Assembly (NCBI RefSeq): GCF_003946695.1
Contig: NZ_RHOX01000009.1
Coordinates: 1-64,000 of the forward strand
Reading direction: 5' to 3'
DNA length: 64,000 nucleotides
Source of the DNA: Lapidilactobacillus bayanensis
Lineage (GTDB): Bacteria > Bacillota > Bacilli > Lactobacillales > Lactobacillaceae
The notes beneath the pieces were generated by a model. The model was not told the origin of the DNA and did not search any database. It saw nothing but the letters and a program-made list of their open reading frames with translations. Every line of letters starts with the position of its first letter. Positions within the stretch are counted from its first letter, which is position 1. Both the position numbers and the translations under genes were made by a program. Of the stretch, positions 1-6,254 are shown in pieces.

Positions 1-23
1 TTAATGGTGGTATTCTTATGTTG

Positions 24-80
24 GGTCATGGAGTTGTCCTTTCTTGAGTTTAGTCACTTTAAGTGTAGGTCTCCATGACC
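24..80. repeat. Inverted repeat upstream of the ImmA-like gene
   Basis: A perfect 10-bp inverted repeat (GGTCATGGAG at 24-33, CTCCATGACC at 71-80) encloses a 37-nt loop. It lies in the 186 bases before the first gene, where I see no credible ORF with a ribosome site. It could be an operator or an RNA hairpin; the sequence does not decide. Confidence 0.4.
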
Positions 81-186
81 TATTTGTATACTTTTGGTAT
101 AGTTATTTGGTGTTGCACTTGAATTGTAAATCCGGGAATTTAAAAAAGCCCAATATCGCAAGCAACACGAAAAGGACTGATTATAT

Positions 187-570
187 ATGGATAGATTTGA
201 CGAGATCATGTCTGACTATCCAGATATGACTTTGAAATTTGAACATATGCCTAGCGGACTTAAGGGCATTGCAATCGGTAATCAGATTACTATTAACAAT
301 GAGATACCACAGCAAGAGCAATTACAGTGGTTATATGAAGAACTAGGACACGTTGAAACTTCTGTTGGTGATATTAGTGAATATTCATCTTTAGATAATA
401 TGAAACAAGAACAACAAGCTAGATCTTGGGGGATTAAACATCTATTGCCTATCGATTCGATTAACAAATACAAAGCTAAAGAAATAGACAGCGATTTTGA
501 AGTCGCTGATGAATTAGGCGTACAAGTTTCATATCTTCACGAAGCTGGCAAATTATATCATTTGATGTAA
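187..570 (+). CDS. ImmA/IrrE-family-like phage protein
   Basis: A 127-residue protein resembling the short ImmA/IrrE metallopeptidases found next to phage and ICE repressors, where they relieve repression by cleaving the repressor. The core motif is EELGH around residue 51, followed by VGDI and an ARSWGIKHLL segment typical of the phage variants. The canonical first histidine of HExxH is a glutamate here, as in many phage homologues, and the residue after GH is V, where relatives often have a second H, so activity is uncertain. The ATG follows AAAGGA with 10-11 nt spacing. It reads toward the integrase, as in the lysogeny module of Lactobacillus prophages. The partner repressor would lie to the left, outside the window. 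Confidence 0.7.
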   Translation: MDRFDEIMSDYPDMTLKFEHMPSGLKGIAIGNQITINNEIPQQEQLQWLYEELGHVETSVGDISEYSSLDNMKQEQQARSWGIKHLLPIDSINKYKAKEIDSDFEVADELGVQVSYLHEAGKLYHLM

Positions 571-578
571 TAAAAAAA

Positions 579-603
579 CACATTCTACTGGGAATAGAAT
601 GTG
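579..603 (-). terminator. Possible minus-strand intrinsic terminator
   Basis: A 9-bp stem (CACATTCTA/TAGAATGTG) has an A-run on its left side, so it would act as a hairpin plus U-tract only on the minus strand. No minus-strand gene is visible upstream of it, so it may instead be a plain hairpin between the two plus-strand genes. Confidence 0.35.
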
Positions 604-670
604 CTAGGCATTACATAACGCTTGTTACAAAAATAATTATACCAGAATACTGGTACGGGAGGAATATATT

Positions 671-1285
671 ATGGCAAAGAAACAAATCACAGGGGATGAC
701 GGAAAAATCTATACGGCAAAGGAGAAGAAACCTTTCTACAAACGTGTATGGTTCTGGATTTTAGTTGTGATTGCGGTAGCAATCGTTGGATCACAAATGG
801 GCGGCAACGATGATAGCGGTGCTAAAGACACATCTGAAAAGACTATGGAGACTAAAAAATCAAGTTCTTCAAAAAAATCTGAAGCTGAATTAAAAGATTC
901 ATACAAAGTCGGAGAAACTGCTACTTACAAGGGTTATTCATTCAAGGTTAATAGCGTTAAGTTCTGGGCTGGTGATGATATGGACACTCCAGATAGTGGA
1001 AAACAATACGTAATCGTTAACGTAACAATTACTAATAAGAGTGACGAAAAGCAAGACTATAACCCATATGATTTTAAATTGAATGCAGATGGTAACTCTA
1101 CTGATTTTGATGAAATACTTATGAATGATGAATATAGCAAAGATGCTCTACATGACGGCACGCTAGATAAAGACGCTACTGTATCTGGAAACTTAGTAGG
1201 ACAAGCAAGCAAAGACGCTAAGTTAAAACTACAATATCAAACATCATTCTGGAATGATAAAACTGTTGATGTAACTCTAAACTAA
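671..1285 (+). CDS. DUF4352 membrane-anchored protein
   Basis: A 204-residue protein. A charged N-terminus (residues 1-28) precedes one membrane segment (about 29-43, FWILVVIAVAIVG). A Ser/Lys-rich linker follows to about residue 78. The C-terminal beta-sandwich has the DUF4352 pattern (GETATYKGYSFKVNSVKF, then QYVIVNVTITNKS). Proteins of this family are secreted or membrane-bound and are common in Lactobacillales prophages next to repressor and integrase genes. Some relatives, such as the Ltp lipoprotein, block superinfection, but that role is only a possibility here. A GGGAGGAA ribosome site precedes the ATG. The stop codon is 8 nt before the first minihelix element. Confidence 0.75.
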   Translation: MAKKQITGDDGKIYTAKEKKPFYKRVWFWILVVIAVAIVGSQMGGNDDSGAKDTSEKTMETKKSSSSKKSEAELKDSYKVGETATYKGYSFKVNSVKFWAGDDMDTPDSGKQYVIVNVTITNKSDEKQDYNPYDFKLNADGNSTDFDEILMNDEYSKDALHDGTLDKDATVSGNLVGQASKDAKLKLQYQTSFWNDKTVDVTLN

Positions 1286-1292
1286 TCAACGT

Positions 1293-1335
1293 CCCCAATC
1301 TGGTGACCTGCGCTGGTTCGATTCCGGCGGTGGGA
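1293..1335 (+). repeat. tRNA-minihelix-like element E1
   Basis: A 43-nt element made of a 7-nt acceptor-like arm, a 12-nt connector (CTGGTGACCTGC), a 5-bp T-stem (GCTGG/CCGGC) closing the canonical T-loop TTCGATT, and the other acceptor arm (GGTGGGA). The T-stem pairs fully with one wobble. The outer arm (CCCCAAT) pairs at 5 of 7 positions, the weakest of the four copies. D and anticodon arms are absent. It lies between the DUF4352 gene and the abiF promoter. Confidence 0.75.
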
Positions 1336-1351
1336 ATTAAATCTGACATTA

Positions 1352-1380
1352 TTGACAATTAGAATATTTTCATCTATTAT
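1352..1380 (+). promoter_or_regulatory. Promoter of the abiF small RNA
   Basis: TTGACA at 1352-1357, a 17-nt spacer and TATTAT at 1375-1380 form a near-consensus vegetative promoter. It should start transcription around 1387, directly before the two-hairpin RNA that precedes abiF. Confidence 0.75.
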
Positions 1381-1386
1381 GTAGGT

Positions 1387-1461
1387 AAGTTGAAATGCCT
1401 GTAACCATATTCAGGTCGCATAAACACCTCATAGTAGATTAAACTACTGTGAGGTGTTTTT
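1387..1461 (+). ncRNA. abiF-associated small RNA with terminator hairpin
   Basis: A predicted RNA of about 75 nt. A bulged hairpin (ATG-CCTG/CAGG-TCG-CAT, about 1396-1422) is followed by a strong terminator-like stem (AACACCTCATAGTAG pairing with CTACTGTGAGGTGTT) and a T-run. A conserved structured RNA upstream of Abi_2/AbiF genes is known as the abiF RNA motif, and recent work treats AbiF plus its RNA as an RNA-based toxin-antitoxin related to Cas13 ancestry. I infer identity from position and architecture; I could not run a covariance model. The 3' arm of the terminator stem also contains the likely abiF ribosome site. Confidence 0.7.
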
Positions 1462-1463
1462 CG

Positions 1464-2591
1464 TTGTCCAAAAATCATGAGGAACTTTGCTTCCATGACT
1501 ATTCTTATATGATTGAAAAGCTGCATTCTAAAGGATTAATAATTGATGACACTCAGCTGGCAATCAGTATTTTGAAATCACGCGGTTATTACAATTTAAT
1601 AAATCGCTATAAAGAAGAGTTCTACAATGCAGAGACTAAAACATATAGAGAAAATGTTCATCTTACTGACTTATATTATTACCATAGAGTTGAAGATGAT
1701 TTAAGAAATATCCTTTTCAAGTTTACTATCAATTTTGAACAACGTTTAAAAGAAGCAATGGCATATATCTTGGCTAAAAAATTTGGCGTAAAAACCGATG
1801 ACTATCTTAATCCAATGAATTATCGCAGAAAAAATAAAGCCATCAGCATTACTAAATTTTTAAAGGCTAACATTGATACTTGTAACGATGACCCAACTAA
1901 ATATTATAAAAAAGAATACAACCAAGTTCCCCCGTGGATTTTATTAAGTAATACTTCCTTGGGACAAACAAGGATGTTGCTTTCTATTTTTCCTCGACAA
2001 ATGACAGAATATGTTGCAGGCGAACTCTTGCCTGTTCATAAATTTGAAAGTTACAAAGAACCTCAACCTTATTACTTTATCAAAGAAGATATATTCGATG
2101 AATACATTGATCGTGATGACGTTGATGGGAAACAAATTAATGAATTAATTGACAGCGGAGTCGGAGATCTTTTAGAGCTTACTAGAAATATGATCACAAT
2201 TATTTACAACTTTCGTAATAACTTGGCGCACGGAAGTAGATTAATACATTTCAAAGCTTCTCAAAAACTTAATCTCAAACCTTTAAGACTGTTTGCTAAT
2301 GAAGCTGTATTTTCAGATAAAGAATTTTTAAACAACAACCTTTGTCGTAATGAACTATTTGCGTTCATGAGCTCATTAGTTATTCTGCTTGATAAGTACG
2401 ATTCAAAATACTTTATTGAACAATTAGCATCTTGGGAAAAGATCAATACAAGTACAGAAATTGAAAAAGAAAATTTCTCCAAGTTTATCGCTAGCTGTGG
2501 GTTACCCAATAATTTCGTTACTAGATTACGCAATATTAAGATTGAAAAAACAATTCAAGAACAAAATCAAGATTTCTATAAATTATTCTAA
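1464..2591 (+). CDS. abiF: AbiF-like Abi_2 family HEPN protein
   Basis: An abortive-infection protein of the Abi_2 (AbiD/AbiF) family, about 375 residues. It has the family's N-terminal signature (KGLIIDD, then SRGYYNLINRYKEEF) and a HEPN nuclease motif of RX4H form, RNNLAH, near residue 251. HEPN motifs cleave RNA; AbiF homologues are toxins or phage-defence effectors held in check by a neighbouring RNA. I prefer the TTG at 1464: GAGGTG (1451-1456) sits 7 nt upstream, whereas a GTG at 1449 lies inside the terminator stem and the ATG at 1509 has no ribosome site. The gene is flanked by minihelix elements E1 and E2. Its low-GC codon use fits the accessory region rather than the chromosome to the right. 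Confidence 0.85.
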   Translation: MSKNHEELCFHDYSYMIEKLHSKGLIIDDTQLAISILKSRGYYNLINRYKEEFYNAETKTYRENVHLTDLYYYHRVEDDLRNILFKFTINFEQRLKEAMAYILAKKFGVKTDDYLNPMNYRRKNKAISITKFLKANIDTCNDDPTKYYKKEYNQVPPWILLSNTSLGQTRMLLSIFPRQMTEYVAGELLPVHKFESYKEPQPYYFIKEDIFDEYIDRDDVDGKQINELIDSGVGDLLELTRNMITIIYNFRNNLAHGSRLIHFKASQKLNLKPLRLFANEAVFSDKEFLNNNLCRNELFAFMSSLVILLDKYDSKYFIEQLASWEKINTSTEIEKENFSKFIASCGLPNNFVTRLRNIKIEKTIQEQNQDFYKLF

Positions 2592-2598
2592 TTACCCT

Positions 2599-2641
2599 TC
2601 TTACTCTGGTGACTAGTGTCGGTTCGATTCCGACGGTGGGA
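2599..2641 (+). repeat. tRNA-minihelix-like element E2
   Basis: Same 43-nt layout as E1: TCTTACT/GGTGGGA outer arm (7 of 7 pairable, three of them G-T wobbles), connector CTGGTGACTAGT, T-stem GTCGG/CCGAC, loop TTCGATT. It starts 8 nt after the abiF stop codon and lies ahead of the metalloprotease gene. Confidence 0.8.
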
Positions 2642-2702
2642 ATTATCTACTTAAATTTGTTACTTCTCTTGAATTGAAATATTTTAAATTACAGGTGATG
2701 AT

Positions 2703-3434
2703 ATGACAGCTATAATCCGCGAACAATCGAGGGTGAATAAAAATTGGTTCTTCGGCTATAATGATTCCGCTGAAGATCTCGCTGATTTTAAATTCGTGGT
2801 CGACGATTTATTAGAAGTATTTAATCAATTTGCGCCTATACCACTTGAAAGACAAATGGCAATTACTATATGGGATGAAGACTATCCGATGTATTCAGGC
2901 GACCATATAAATATCTTTCTACACCCAGCAGGTCCGAGCTATTGGGCACAGATCACGTATCAACTTAGTCATGAGCTATGCCATTTCTACCTTTACGAAG
3001 GAATTAAAATACAAAATTATAAATGGTTCGAAGAAACGCTATGTGAACTAAGCTCCTTGTTCTTCTTAAAACAAATGAGCAAATATTGGAATGCATCAAT
3101 TTCATTACAGAAAAAATCTTACCATTCAGCCTTTGAAAGCTACTTTAATTCAGCAATACTAGATGTCAAAAAAGTATCTTTAACAGAAGCAGGAAAAAAC
3201 TCAGCGTTAGCAAGTTATCTTGCAAGTAACGATGTTGACCGTTTAAAGAACCGGTATTTTGCAATAAAACTATTGCCTATTTTTGAAAAAAGTAGTGTGC
3301 TTTGGAAATCTGTTCCTGATATCGCGACAATTACAAAAGCTTCAGACTTTAGACACTTTCTGTTGGAATGGGAAAGAATTGCCAACCCGGAGGCAAAAAA
3401 ATCAATTCAAAAAATCGTTCATCAATTTGATTGA
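2703..3434 (+). CDS. Predicted zinc metalloprotease (HELCH gluzincin-like)
   Basis: A 243-residue protein with no signal peptide. Residues about 87-93 read LSHELCHF, an HExxH zinc site. The segment WFEETLCELSSLF follows about 20 residues later and supplies candidate glutamate third ligands, as in gluzincin-type enzymes. The N-terminal 70 residues and the C-terminal helical half match no family I recognise. A cytoplasmic peptidase in a mobile defence-type island suggests a role in regulation or toxicity, but no substrate can be named. The ATG at 2703 is preceded by AGGTGA. The 3' end overlaps the convergent small gene by 13 nt. Confidence 0.65.
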   Translation: MTAIIREQSRVNKNWFFGYNDSAEDLADFKFVVDDLLEVFNQFAPIPLERQMAITIWDEDYPMYSGDHINIFLHPAGPSYWAQITYQLSHELCHFYLYEGIKIQNYKWFEETLCELSSLFFLKQMSKYWNASISLQKKSYHSAFESYFNSAILDVKKVSLTEAGKNSALASYLASNDVDRLKNRYFAIKLLPIFEKSSVLWKSVPDIATITKASDFRHFLLEWERIANPEAKKSIQKIVHQFD

Positions 3435-3628
3435 TTTTTTCTAATGCCACGTAGTCCTTCTATCCCACAAACTTGGTCTGTATCCGTTAACTCACCCTTA
3501 ATCCGTTGCATTTCATATATTGCAGTTTCTATCTTACCAATATCATCGCAATTACTGATTTCCACTCTTAAACTCTCAATGCTATCAATAGCTTCTTGGT
3601 GAAAATATTCTAGATTATAAAAATTCAT
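3422..3628 (-). CDS. Small hypothetical protein
   Basis: A 68-residue protein, acidic and mostly helical, without membrane segments or a motif I recognise. The start is set by AAAGGAG, 6 nt before the ATG at 3628; an upstream in-frame ATG at 3652 lacks a site and would put that Shine-Dalgarno inside the coding region. It converges on the metalloprotease gene with a 13-nt overlap. It could be a regulator or an immunity-type partner of that protein, but nothing in the sequence proves a link. Confidence 0.6.
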   Translation of the reverse strand: MNFYNLEYFHQEAIDSIESLRVEISNCDDIGKIETAIYEMQRIKGELTDTDQVCGIEGLRGIRKNQSN

Positions 3629-3708
3629 AGAATTCTCCTTTGCGTTTTTCACTTATAATTTTTTTAGATGAATTTATTTCACCTAATTTTAACATAAAAA
3701 ACTATATC

Positions 3709-3751
3709 TCCCACTTTGATGGTTAGTACCGGTTCGATTCCGGTAGTGGGA
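3709..3751 (+). repeat. tRNA-minihelix-like element E3
   Basis: The best-paired copy: TCCCACT/AGTGGGA forms seven Watson-Crick pairs, the T-stem ACCGG/CCGGT five, with loop TTCGATT and connector TTGATGGTTAGT. It has the same plus orientation as the other copies although both neighbouring genes are on the minus strand. Confidence 0.85.
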
Positions 3752-3804
3752 ATAGCCTTCCACAGGCTTATCCAAATAAAAAAACGCCCCCCTAATAGAG
3801 AGCG

Positions 3805-4068
3805 TTACTCGTAGTGTGACCATGCCGATAATATATAGACAGTTTTATTTTCTTTATCCACTTTATAGACAACTCGATGTTGACCGTTTAGCCTTCTAGA
3901 ATACTTTCCTTCTATTGGCGGCTTTAACTTTTCTAATGAATGTGTTGGAGTGTACGGGTTATCTTTGAGAGTTGCGATAATATCCAATAGTTTTGCTCTT
4001 AGGGGACTACGCAAAGCTCGTTTAATATCATTTTTTGCACCAGGCTTAACAATTACCTCCCAACTCAT
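3805..4068 (-). CDS. yoeB: YoeB/Txe-family toxin (mRNA interferase)
   Basis: An 87-residue ribosome-dependent mRNA-cleaving toxin of the RelE fold, at the family's normal length. The diagnostic C-terminal half is present: YSRRLNGQHRVVYKVD, then VYILSAWSHYE, with the conserved Arg, His and terminal HYE residues of YoeB. It overlaps the antitoxin gene by 4 nt, the usual translational coupling. Both genes sit between minihelix elements E3 and E4 and are probably transcribed from the single promoter upstream of the antitoxin. Confidence 0.9.
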   Translation of the reverse strand: MSWEVIVKPGAKNDIKRALRSPLRAKLLDIIATLKDNPYTPTHSLEKLKPPIEGKYSRRLNGQHRVVYKVDKENKTVYILSAWSHYE

Positions 4069-4343
4069 TTAGCTGCGTCCTCTGCATCAGTTTCTTTGAT
4101 AAGATCATCGATATCAATGCCGCCAGGTTCATTCTCTGCTTGTATAGCAGCTTGTAGCTGGCCGTTGGCTAGCAATGCCATTGTTTCTTGGTACGCTTCC
4201 CAATCTTTTTTGCTAATAACAACTGCTGAATCTTCGTCATTACCATTAGCTTTAGTGATGGTAACCGTCTTATTATTATTGTTGATATCTTTTAGGATTG
4301 CATATATTTCTTGGCGAAATTTTGTTGGTGTGTAAATATCCAT
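4065..4343 (-). CDS. yefM: YefM/Phd-family antitoxin
   Basis: A 92-residue antitoxin. The N-terminal domain (MDIYTPTKFRQEIYAILKDI) is the Phd/YefM DNA-binding dimerisation fold, with AVVISKKDWEAYQET in its middle. The acidic, flexible C-terminus (from about residue 60) would wrap the toxin. GGGGAG lies 5-6 nt before the ATG at 4343; the upstream ATG at 4361 has no such site. A YefM-type protein binds its own operator, and a perfect palindrome lies in this promoter. Confidence 0.9.
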   Translation of the reverse strand: MDIYTPTKFRQEIYAILKDINNNNKTVTITKANGNDEDSAVVISKKDWEAYQETMALLANGQLQAAIQAENEPGGIDIDDLIKETDAEDAAK

Positions 4344-4382
4344 ATTAACTCCCCATTCCATACTTAATTTGCTTACAGGAAC

Positions 4383-4411
4383 ATTATAGCGTACGTTATT
4401 ACGTACGTCAA
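4383..4411 (-). promoter_or_regulatory. yefM-yoeB promoter with palindromic operator
   Basis: On the minus strand TTGACG (4406-4411), a 17-nt spacer and a consensus TATAAT (4383-4388) form the promoter. The palindrome GTACGT-TATT-ACGTAC (4391-4406) fills the spacer. A bound antitoxin complex there would block RNA polymerase, matching the autoregulation known for YefM-YoeB, whose operators have GTAC cores. Confidence 0.85.
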
Positions 4412-4475
4412 TAATCTTTCACCGCTTTTTTATTAACAGATAAGAATGTTTATTTAAAGCCCAGCAAAGTTAATC

Positions 4476-4518
4476 TCTTATTCTGGTGATTAGTGTTGGT
4501 TCGATTCCAACAGTAAGA
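4476..4518 (+). repeat. tRNA-minihelix-like element E4
   Basis: Outer arm TCTTATT/AGTAAGA (seven pairs, one wobble), connector CTGGTGATTAGT, T-stem GTTGG/CCAAC, loop TTCGATT. Relative to E3, two outer-arm columns and two T-stem columns changed on both strands and stay paired. It separates the toxin-antitoxin cassette from the orphan gene and integrase. Confidence 0.85.
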
Positions 4519-4605
4519 TTTATCTCTTCATTTTTAACATTTTAAAGAGATATTTTGAAATTTAAATAAATATCCCCGTTTTAGGGAGATAATTGGAGGA
4601 TTAAC

Positions 4606-4839
4606 ATGAAAATACACGGTATGGACTGGATGTATGACAATGATTTCATGACTTATAACCAACTAATTGAGCGATTGAGAGCAGACCTGAATAGTCCCGA
4701 TTTCTTTGCTTTTGATTTAGCAGTACCACATAACGAAGAGGAATATTTAGAATGCTTGAACTACACCCGCAAGATTTTAGAAATCATGCGCAGCAGAAAA
4801 GACACTGCACCGACAATTAACATAGATGAATTAGGTTAA
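4606..4839 (+). CDS. Small hypothetical protein next to integrase
   Basis: A 77-residue acidic protein (MKIHGMDWMYDNDFMTYNQL at the start, IDELG at the end), soluble and mostly helical. I do not recognise the family. TTGGAGG with good spacing before the ATG supports translation. Its position just before the integrase is typical of small excision or regulatory proteins, but there is no visible helix-turn-helix or excisionase signature. Confidence 0.65.
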   Translation: MKIHGMDWMYDNDFMTYNQLIERLRADLNSPDFFAFDLAVPHNEEEYLECLNYTRKILEIMRSRKDTAPTINIDELG

Positions 4840-4923
4840 TGCCAACAGGGCTTATTTTTTTAAAGTCAAAAAGAACATACGTTTGTGTATTTTGGCTAAA
4901 AAACTACACAAGAAAGGAAACTG

Positions 4924-6090
4924 ATGGTTATGTACGTTTATAAAAAAATGCCACGCCACCCTAACATTTATGAGTATTCAACTAACCGTGGAAAAAGATA
5001 TCGGATTAGGCGAAAATACACAAATAGTGTAGGAAAGCCCGACGAGTTCACAAAATCAGGCTTTAAAAATTGGCGAGATGCGGACATTGTTTTGAAGAAA
5101 TTTGAAGCCGACTTAGCAATGAATAACATGTCTTCAATAACGGCTCAAAAAGTAACAGTTGACCAATACTGGAAAAAGATGTCAGAACGAAAACTTGAAC
5201 TTGAAATATGGAAAGAATCAACTTTTAAAATGCAGAAACAATATTATGATAAGTATCTAAAACCAAAATTTGGTTCTAAAGCACTAAACGACGTGTCTAG
5301 ATCTAGTTTCCAATCATTTCTTGATAAGTTGGCACTTCATGGCCTAGCAAATACAACAATAAGAACGATCACTTCAATAATGTTAAATATAATGAACTCT
5401 GCCGAAAATGAAGATATTATACTTAAAAATAAACTCAAAGGCATGTTAATCAAAGGACGCGAACCAAAAGATTTAACGGTAGAAACAGCAGACTATGAAA
5501 AATGGATCAACTCAGCGCAACAAATACTAGATAAGTACATGTTATCAATGATTTATATTGGTTCGCTTGGTGAACGCCGTGGCGAATTAATGGGTTTGCG
5601 AACCGATTCATTTAAATTTAAAAAGCAAAAAGATGGTACAGAAATTTGTGGAATCAAAATAGATCTACAAAGAACAACAGACTTTCCTAACGGAACTGGT
5701 TTGAAAACAAAAAGTTCCTATCGCACCATTTGGGTCAACGGCTGGATAATCAGTTATATAAAATACGCGATCATAACATCAGATAATTTACGAGCGAGAA
5801 ACAATATTCACGCCGAGCATAATTGGCTATGGCTAAACGATAAAGGCGAACCACTTCACCCATATCACGCTAACAGAGTAACTAAACGAGTTAATGATGC
5901 AAGTGGCATTCACATTACACCACATATGCTTCGACATTATTTTGCTACAAAAGGAATGGCTTCAAAAGCTTCGGATATTGAAGTTATGCATTGGTTGGGG
6001 CACAGTAATTTGCAAATGACTGCCGATTACACAAGGCCAACTTCTGGAGAATCACTTGATTTATATACTACTGTTGATAACATAAAGTGA
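4924..6090 (+). CDS. int: Tyrosine-family site-specific integrase
   Basis: A 388-residue phage/ICE integrase of the usual length. The N-terminus (residues 1-60, NIYEYSTNRGKRYRIRRKY) is the AP2-like arm-binding domain, followed by a SAM-like core-binding domain (about 75-175). The catalytic domain carries the Arg of GERRGELMGL, the HMLRH motif, and WLGHSNLQMTADYTRP with the nucleophilic Tyr. AAAGGA lies about 8 nt before the ATG. It faces guaA, whose last codons start 165 nt downstream. Integrases commonly sit next to their own attachment site, so att is expected between here and the guaA 3' end. Confidence 0.95.
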   Translation: MVMYVYKKMPRHPNIYEYSTNRGKRYRIRRKYTNSVGKPDEFTKSGFKNWRDADIVLKKFEADLAMNNMSSITAQKVTVDQYWKKMSERKLELEIWKESTFKMQKQYYDKYLKPKFGSKALNDVSRSSFQSFLDKLALHGLANTTIRTITSIMLNIMNSAENEDIILKNKLKGMLIKGREPKDLTVETADYEKWINSAQQILDKYMLSMIYIGSLGERRGELMGLRTDSFKFKKQKDGTEICGIKIDLQRTTDFPNGTGLKTKSSYRTIWVNGWIISYIKYAIITSDNLRARNNIHAEHNWLWLNDKGEPLHPYHANRVTKRVNDASGIHITPHMLRHYFATKGMASKASDIEVMHWLGHSNLQMTADYTRPTSGESLDLYTTVDNIK

Positions 6091-6096
6091 TGATTT

Positions 6097-6146
6097 GGTG
6101 GTAACTTTTCTTGATTATAAAAGTTACCACCAAAGTTACCACTTTT
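6097..6146 (+). terminator. Integrase terminator with direct repeats
   Basis: A 13-bp stem (GGTGGTAACTTTT/AAAAGTTACCACC) begins 7 nt after the integrase stop. The right arm is followed at once by a second direct copy of AAAGTTACCAC and a T-run. The tandem repeat next to an integrase could also be an arm-type binding site or part of the attachment region. Confidence 0.7.
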
Positions 6147-6192
6147 TCATCTTTTTTAAACAGCTTCTATCCGATTTTAAGTATACAAAAAG

Positions 6193-6230
6193 AGCCCTAT
6201 CATAACCTTTTAATCGGTTGTGATGGGGCT
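6193..6230 (-). terminator. guaA terminator
   Basis: On the minus strand a 14- to 15-bp imperfect stem (AGCCC...GGGCT) with an 8-nt loop is followed by CTTTTTG. It lies just after the guaA stop and would end its transcript before it runs into the integrase. Confidence 0.8.
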
Positions 6231-6254
6231 TAATTCGTTTGAAACGTTAACAGC

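Noticed and set aside
44-229. Short plus-strand ORF before the ImmA-like gene
   Set aside because: No ribosome site, unusual composition, and it overlaps the start of the supported gene.
1293-4518. Complete tRNA genes
   Set aside because: Only the acceptor and T-arms exist; the 12-nt connector leaves no room for D and anticodon arms, and no CCA is encoded.
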